Assembly: GCA_963691655.1 (NCBI GenBank)
Contig: OY829330.1
Location: forward strand, 930,001 to 994,000
Source: Toxonevra muliebris
Lineage: Eukaryota > Arthropoda > Insecta > Diptera > Pallopteridae
Length of the DNA stretch: 64,000 nt
Direction of reading: 5' to 3'
In this document: positions 57,171 through 64,000 of the stretch, in pieces
Numbering within the stretch: position 1 is the stretch's first letter
Layout of the letters: each line of letters starts with the position of its first letter
Translations under genes and position numbers: made by a program
Notes under the pieces: model-generated
The model's input: only the letters and a program-made list of their open reading frames with translations
Told to the model about the DNA's origin: nothing
Database searches by the model: none

Positions 57171-57313
57171 CTAGCACATCAGGTTCACAAACAAACAAAA
57201 ATATTAATTAAAAAACAAACAAAAAAAAAAAAGTAAGTCTTAAAATAAAAAATGTTTGACGGATTTTGCTGTTTTAGTTTTTACAAATATTTCGAAAATA
57301 AAATATAGATTTA

Positions 57314-57439
<126 letters not shown>

Positions 57440-57503
57440 TTATCAAACATGTGAAATAAATAAAATAAAAAGAACGTTAAGTGGAAACTATTGAATACAC
57501 TTA

Positions 57504-58095
<592 letters not shown>

Positions 58096-58136
58096 ATGAG
58101 CTAAATTCAGTGTGCGAACCTCGTATATTGCCAACA

Positions 58137-58840
58137 TTAAAAAATTGTATGTAGTTAATTTTGAATTTTTAACACTTTTGCTTAACAGCTGATTTACACT
58201 CTCAAAACCTACAGAAAGAGGGCTAGAATATTCCCGCGGTAAAGTATGCCTGCCGTAAGATGCGACTAAAATACCCTACAGAGGTGGAAAGCGTGATCAA
58301 AATAAGGCGCAGCCCAAAAGAAGAATAAAGCCTGGACCAGAATGTGAAGCGTGAAGTACGCAGGTGAAGCACAGAATGTAGCGTAGCAAATAATGAAGCG
58401 CGACAAAGAAAGATGTGAACAGAATGTGCACCTCTTAAGTTCCAAAAGTATGTTTATTATAATTGGAATCAGACACAATCATATTTTTCTCCACATTTTT
58501 GCCATCAAAGTGTTTTAAATTGTAAACCAATTAAATTCTTTTACAAGTTCTATAAATAATTCAGTGCATTCCTCCAGTTTTTTATTTTAACAATTAGTTG
58601 TTATATAGTACTTGAAGCGCGACAAAGTTGAAAAGTTCTTATTTTGCGCTTCAGTTTAGCGGCAGCGACAACTTCACATTGTGTTTGATAACAATGAAAA
58701 TGTATACATTTTACTTTTGACAGACCTGAAGAAAGAAAAAACACACAATTTGAGATCAGTTTGCACTTTCTGACTTTATAACAAATGAGAGCATACGACA
58801 CCAAATAAGACAGACACCTTGTGAATTACCCAAATATATG
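58137..58840. other. CaMKI intron, unassigned part
   Basis: A motif GAAGCGCGACAAAG occurs twice (about 58394 and 58614). No coding feature recognised. Confidence 0.35.
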
Positions 58841-59085
58841 CGGCAGTGTCAAGTTTTGAAACACAAATAGCAACTTTAACAGAACACTTAGTCGAGTTAT
58901 CTGCCATTGTTGCCCGTTCACGGGATCGAACACAACTCCCACAAAACAGGTCTCGCACTCGTTCACGCACACCGTCAGCCTCTTCGTCGACAGGACTATG
59001 TTGGTATCACGCTAAATTTGGTGCAAACGCACAAAAATGCACCACTAGTTGTAAGTTTCAGGAAAACTTCAACGAGAGTCGCTAG
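58841..59085 (+). pseudogene. CsRn1-type gag C-terminal fragment
   Basis: The frame gives FETQIATLTEHLVELSAIVA, then an RS-rich stretch and GLCWYHAKFGANAQKCTTSC. This is the C-x2-H-x9-C-x3-C finger of CsRn1 gag, the same as in the full element at 14818-19577 but clearly diverged from it. It ends at a TAG at 59083-59085. No LTR found nearby. Confidence 0.75.
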
Positions 59086-59352
59086 TAGCGGCACTCGACT
59101 CTCCAACTACTTCACGCCGCCTTTTTATAACAGATCTGTCAACTAAAGTACGATTCTTGATAGATAGTTTTTCGCATCAACTTAAATATTATAAAACATA
59201 ATTAAAATAAAGAAAAGAACCAAAAATAACGTGTTCGCTTCATATATCTATATTTTTCTCGCTTAACTACCAAACTCAAATACTAATCAAAAAATGGAAT
59301 CAAAAATGGTGTTTGTTTTTTTCTTGTTTCAATCTTGCGGGTTAGGAGGTTA

Positions 59353-59526
59353 AACGCCAAGGAGGCCTAGACGTCTCCTGTGTTTACACGAAACGGTGCT
59401 CTGCAATGAAACCGCGCCCGTTTCACCAGATCGGTTGAAGCAATAAGGTGCATCTCAAAAAAACATAAAAAATAAATAAACGCCAAGGAGACCCAGACGT
59501 CTCCCACGTTTATACGAAACGGTGCT
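59353..59526 (+). repeat. Paired 49-bp direct repeats with inner palindromes
   Basis: AAACGCCAAGGAGRCCYAGA continues as CGTCTCC, a short spacer and CGAAACGGTGCT at 59353-59402 and again at 59478-59526, with few differences. Each copy can pair GGAGAC-type with GTCTCC bases. Function unknown. Confidence 0.7.
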
Positions 59527-60476
59527 TCATACTAGAATGTGCCCATCCCGCCTATAAAAACTTGCTCCCATATTTGTTCCAGCCGACTCTCCTAGCAAAA
59601 CATTAAGCATAATTTGCGAAACTATAGCATTTTTAACATCAATGTAAAAACCATTTTTTCTTTTAAAATAATTTTGATCTAATCAAATAAAAAAACATAG
59701 TGCAACAAAATTTAATTTCTTTGCTTTATTAAATTTAGGGTCGCTGATCACGACTGCGTAGTCAATTTTTCCAATCACATATAGTTCTCCCACAATATGA
59801 AACTGAATTTGGAAAATGGAGTCTTCAGGGGCTATTAAGAAATTTCTTTATTTCAAAAGATACGAATTGGATGTCTGAAGGAAAGTTATTAAGCACAAAG
59901 AGATTAACAATTCTTTACAAATACACTTTCCTCCACCTTCTACCTTTCTTTTTCAAAATGGGGTTTTAAATTCCGTTTGTCGATAAATGGCCCATGGACC
60001 CGTGGTTCTATCCCATATGGAACAAACAAATTTTTTTTTTTATATCAATTAAATACTTTTTAATTTGCTGGATTCACAAAGGGGGCCCTAATGTAATTAC
60101 AACAACAAACGATTCCATTATTTACTTACGTTGTGTAAGTGGCTTGGTTCTAATGCAAGGCTGTCGTTTTGAAATTTTTTTGTGAAGTGAAATCCTTAAA
60201 AAATTGAATTGATTTTTAAAAAAGTGAAGTGTTTTTTAAAGCGTAACAAGAAATGATTTATTTTCAAAATTTATCTGGTTTTATGTGCTTAGTTTGCGAA
60301 AAAAAATAAAATCCTCCACTCACCTTCTAAATCGTCTACCTCTTCATTTTCAACCAAATTCTAATAAATTATATGACAGTTCGTCATCAGTGTTGCTACA
60401 TAGGTATTTAAATAAACACAAAGGGTCTCAAAATGTACTAAAGTATGTATGCTGAATGGTATCTTTTTACTTTTTA
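59527..60476. other. CaMKI intron, unassigned part
   Basis: AT-rich, no coding motif. Short repeated A/T words only. Confidence 0.35.
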
Positions 60477-61181
60477 TAGGGAACTAGCTTCGCCCAGCTT
60501 CGTTGTCCGGACCTGGCAAAGTAGAGGAATGCAAAAATTACAACAGCTAAAACTTTTGCAAGAGATATATCTATATGAGCGTGCCAGTCTCCGATCAAAA
60601 TCGAATCAGTACACTAATCATATCGTTTACATGAGTAGTTCCACTTCCACGTGTTTAATGGTGTCAACATTCTTCTCAGTTATTGCTGTCAACATCCCTT
60701 CTTAACATACAAACCTTCATCATCTTTCTTACTATGGCTCTCTAATAACTATCAACATACATCCTTTACAACTAAATTTTTATTGCTTGCCTTACTATGG
60801 TTCCCCTTATCGCTGCCTTAATTTGCTAAAGCCCTAACACGCATTTTTCAAATTTTACAAGGGGAGCGAAAAAACATTTTTGTATTTGGAGTACTGTTTC
60901 CAGAATTTGTAATTTAAACAAAAAGAAAAGATTGCAAGTTTTCAGTGTAGGTTTCTAAAATTTTCGGTACAGGGCACACTTTACCATAATCCATCGAAAG
61001 CTCTATACTGAAAAATTGATGTTACGGGCTTAGCAAAATAAGGCCTTTTGAAGCATTTCTTTTCCACGTTCTACCCAACAACTACTACTAACCATCCGCC
61101 TTCACAAACTGCCAGTGTGTTCTTTGTAATGGGTTCTCATGAATAATAGTATAAAAAAAAAATAATTATTTGTATAAAAAA

Positions 61182-61310
61182 GAATCACTTGGTCCACCTG
61201 TAGTTGAATTCGAACTTACGACAGCAAAAAAACTCTAAATTCCCTTGCACAACCACAACATTACACTTATTTTTAACTCACTCAGCCACACACATTTACA
61301 AAATAACGTG
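61182..61310 (-). ncRNA. tRNA-like Pol III unit 1 (candidate)
   Basis: On the minus strand TGTGGCTGAGTGAG resembles a Ser/Leu-type A box. About 60 bases later AAGTTCGAATTC resembles a B box. GGTGGACCA and T-runs (TTCTTTTTTA) follow. The A-B spacing is longer than in a simple tRNA, and no clean cloverleaf was found. Confidence 0.4.
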
Positions 61311-61409
61311 ATCACATTAGTAATATGTATATGATAATATATTATGTTTGTTTGCATGTTTTATATTCACCTTTGTCTTTATTTGTTGTATATTTATATT
61401 TTTACACAA

Positions 61410-61545
61410 AAAAAAAAAAAAAAAATTTGGTCCGCTTCAATTGAGATTTGAACCCACTATTCAAAAAAACTACTTGCAGCATCCACTACATTACCCTACT
61501 TCCTAACCAACTAATCCACACAGCACTATGAATTGTTGAGATCAA
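61410..61545 (-). ncRNA. tRNA-like Pol III unit 2 (candidate)
   Basis: Minus strand: A-box-like TGTGGATTAGTTGG, B-box-like GGGTTCAAATCTC, then GCGGACCAAA and a run of about 18 T (complement of 61409-61427), a strong Pol III terminator. Confidence 0.45.
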
Positions 61546-62840
61546 ATTAGTAATATGTAGTTATAGTACATTCATGCAAATGAAAAAGAATTTAAAACAG
61601 AAAGCTCTCACGCATTCCTTTCGGTTTTGTGTTTATGTAGTGGAAATCGCAGTGAGCGAAATAAAAAAAAGTTTGGGTTTGATTCTAGGAAAAACAGATA
61701 TATTTACAATAACAAATGTAAGGGGAACGAATTTTTAATATAAAAATGCATTATACAGGTAAACTATTAACTTTAGATATGTGCCACCACTGACTTTATT
61801 TTAGCAAATATTAGAAAATTTACATCTAAATATAATCTTCCATACATAATTTTAATGTACCTCTTTTAGTTTAAGCATTGCGAAATATAGAAACCTATTA
61901 GGACTAAAAATTTAACAGCGCTCTATTTTATATATATGGAAGATATATATAAATATTTGTAAATAAACAATTTTTCCATGACCAAATTGATAGCATACTA
62001 TATTTTTATATTTATGTGATGAAAGTATAATATTTGCATATTGTATATCTTGCCTTTGTAGGCATTTTTGTTGTATATTTACTTTTTTTCTACCACACCG
62101 ATGAAAAGCAAAAAAGAAAAAACAAAAAAAAAGGAAAAAAAAAGAATATAAGAAAAAAACAATTGATTTGCTTGCTATTAGTGGGATTCGAACTCAATAC
62201 ATCCTCTCTAATTCCCTTTACTTTCTTTACCCTTCACTTTAACACTCATCCACACACCACTATGTAAAACCATGCTTAAATTAGTAATATATAATTACAT
62301 TCATTCAAATGAAGAATCATATAAAACGAAAGCTCGCATTCTATTGTTTTGTGTTTGTGTGGTGGAAATCACAGGGAGTGAGATAGAGGAAAAATGAAAA
62401 GAAATGAAATCAAAATCATTGTTATTAGTTCTAGGAAAAACATAAATATTAACAATAACAAATGTAAAGTGAACAAATTTTTAATATAAAAATGCATTTT
62501 ACAGGTAAACTATTAACTTTAGATGTATGCCACCACTGACTTTATTTTAGCAAACGATAAGATCTATTATCTTTCTATACATAATTTTTATGTACCTCTT
62601 ATAGTTTAAGCAGCATTTTGTATTAAGTAGCTAAATTTTTAAAAAAAATTGACTTTGGTCCAAATATCGATCTATATTAAAGAAACTATTTGAAATTAAC
62701 TTAAAATAAATATCAACTTAACTCGACAAATGTCCAAAGCAATTACATACGAAATTTCATGACAATCCGTTGCGAAATATAGAAACCTATTAGGACTAAA
62801 CATTTAACAGCCTCTATATAGATAGATAGATAGAAGATAT
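61428..62840. repeat. Two diverged tandem units of about 730 bp
   Basis: TTAGTAATAT at 61549 and 62281, CAATAACAAATGTAA near 61708 and 62453, GCATT(A/T)TACAGGTAAAC near 61749 and 62493, and GCGAAATATAGAAACC near 61879 and 62773 occur in the same order. The second unit has an extra insert of about 140 bp before GCGAAATATAG. Confidence 0.85.
62130..62275 (-). ncRNA. tRNA-like Pol III unit 3 (candidate)
   Basis: Minus strand: A-box-like TGTGGATGAGTG, B-box GAGTTCGAATCCCAC, then T-runs (TTGTTTTTTTC, TTTTTTTTTCC). It shares its flanks with unit 2 for about 700 bp. Confidence 0.45.

Positions 62841-64000
<1,160 letters not shown>

Larger units (their letters stand above)
60477..62840. mobile_element. 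Candidate composite repeat element with GATA tail
   Basis: Starts TATAGGGAACTAGCTTCGCC and ends with a short (TAGA)n tract (62816-62835). The phrase GAAATTTCATGACAATCCGTT near 62752-62772 is of a kind common near the ends of insect non-coding interspersed elements. The interior contains three tRNA-like units. Class (Helitron-like, RTE-derived, other) is not settled. Confidence 0.4.

Noticed and set aside
61182..62275. Genuine functional tRNA genes
   Set aside because: A and B box words are present, but spacing is too long and no acceptor or anticodon stem could be paired convincingly, so I kept them as tRNA-like candidates only.

Overview
This window looks like insect nuclear DNA, most likely from a higher fly such as a tephritid fruit fly (inferred). 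The base composition is AT-rich, there are spliceosomal introns, one conserved host gene is present (calcium/calmodulin-dependent protein kinase I, CaMKI), and the transposon mix is typical of dipterans: LOA, Jockey, RTE and CR1-like LINEs, BEL/Pao and Ty3/gypsy LTR elements, hAT and PIF/Harbinger. I see no bacterial-type operon, CRISPR array, rRNA gene or confident tRNA gene.

Region by region. 1-20510 is a stack of nested retrotransposons. A decayed LOA LINE (minus, 1-1490) is followed by a BEL/Pao element (minus, about 2560-10833). The BEL gag is split by a LOA LINE (about 6008-10375), and that LINE's polymerase catalytic motif is split by a 1,040-bp hAT element (7335-8374). An RTE LINE (plus, about 10850-19760) is split twice: by a 5'-truncated Jockey LINE with an open 514-residue reverse transcriptase ORF (11906-14128), and by a young CsRn1-type Ty3/gypsy element with about 98% identical LTRs (14818-19577). 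20570-25080 holds PIF/Harbinger material: a MADF/BESS-like exon, a near-intact transposase with one intron and one nonsense codon, and an older transposase remnant. 25110-27950 is a minus-strand Jockey. 28038-38002 is a plus-strand BEL/Pao pol carrying a CR1-like LINE and two hAT elements. 38532-41760 is a LOA fragment split by a small gypsy element. 41760-47393 is a patchwork of LOA fragments, a MITE and short dispersed repeats.

47618-64000 is the host-gene part. CaMKI lies on the minus strand. The exon ending in HRDLK is at 63416-63554. The next four exons (C-lobe, calmodulin-binding region, C-terminal tail) occur twice, inside two near-identical tandem units of about 5.26 kb (47618-52885 and 52886-58136). 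This is either a real, recent partial gene duplication or an assembly (haplotype) duplication. The large intron between the HRDLK exon and unit B holds a gypsy gag scrap and an array of three tRNA-like, Pol III-type units.

The best claims rest on exact target-site duplications (TSDs) and on host reading frames that resume across the inserts: hAT in LOA (8 bp), Jockey in RTE (10 bp), CsRn1 in RTE (4 bp), two hATs in the BEL integrase (8 bp each), gypsy in LOA (5 bp), and a hAT MITE in a CaMKI intron (8 bp). Family names come from motif recognition without database searches.
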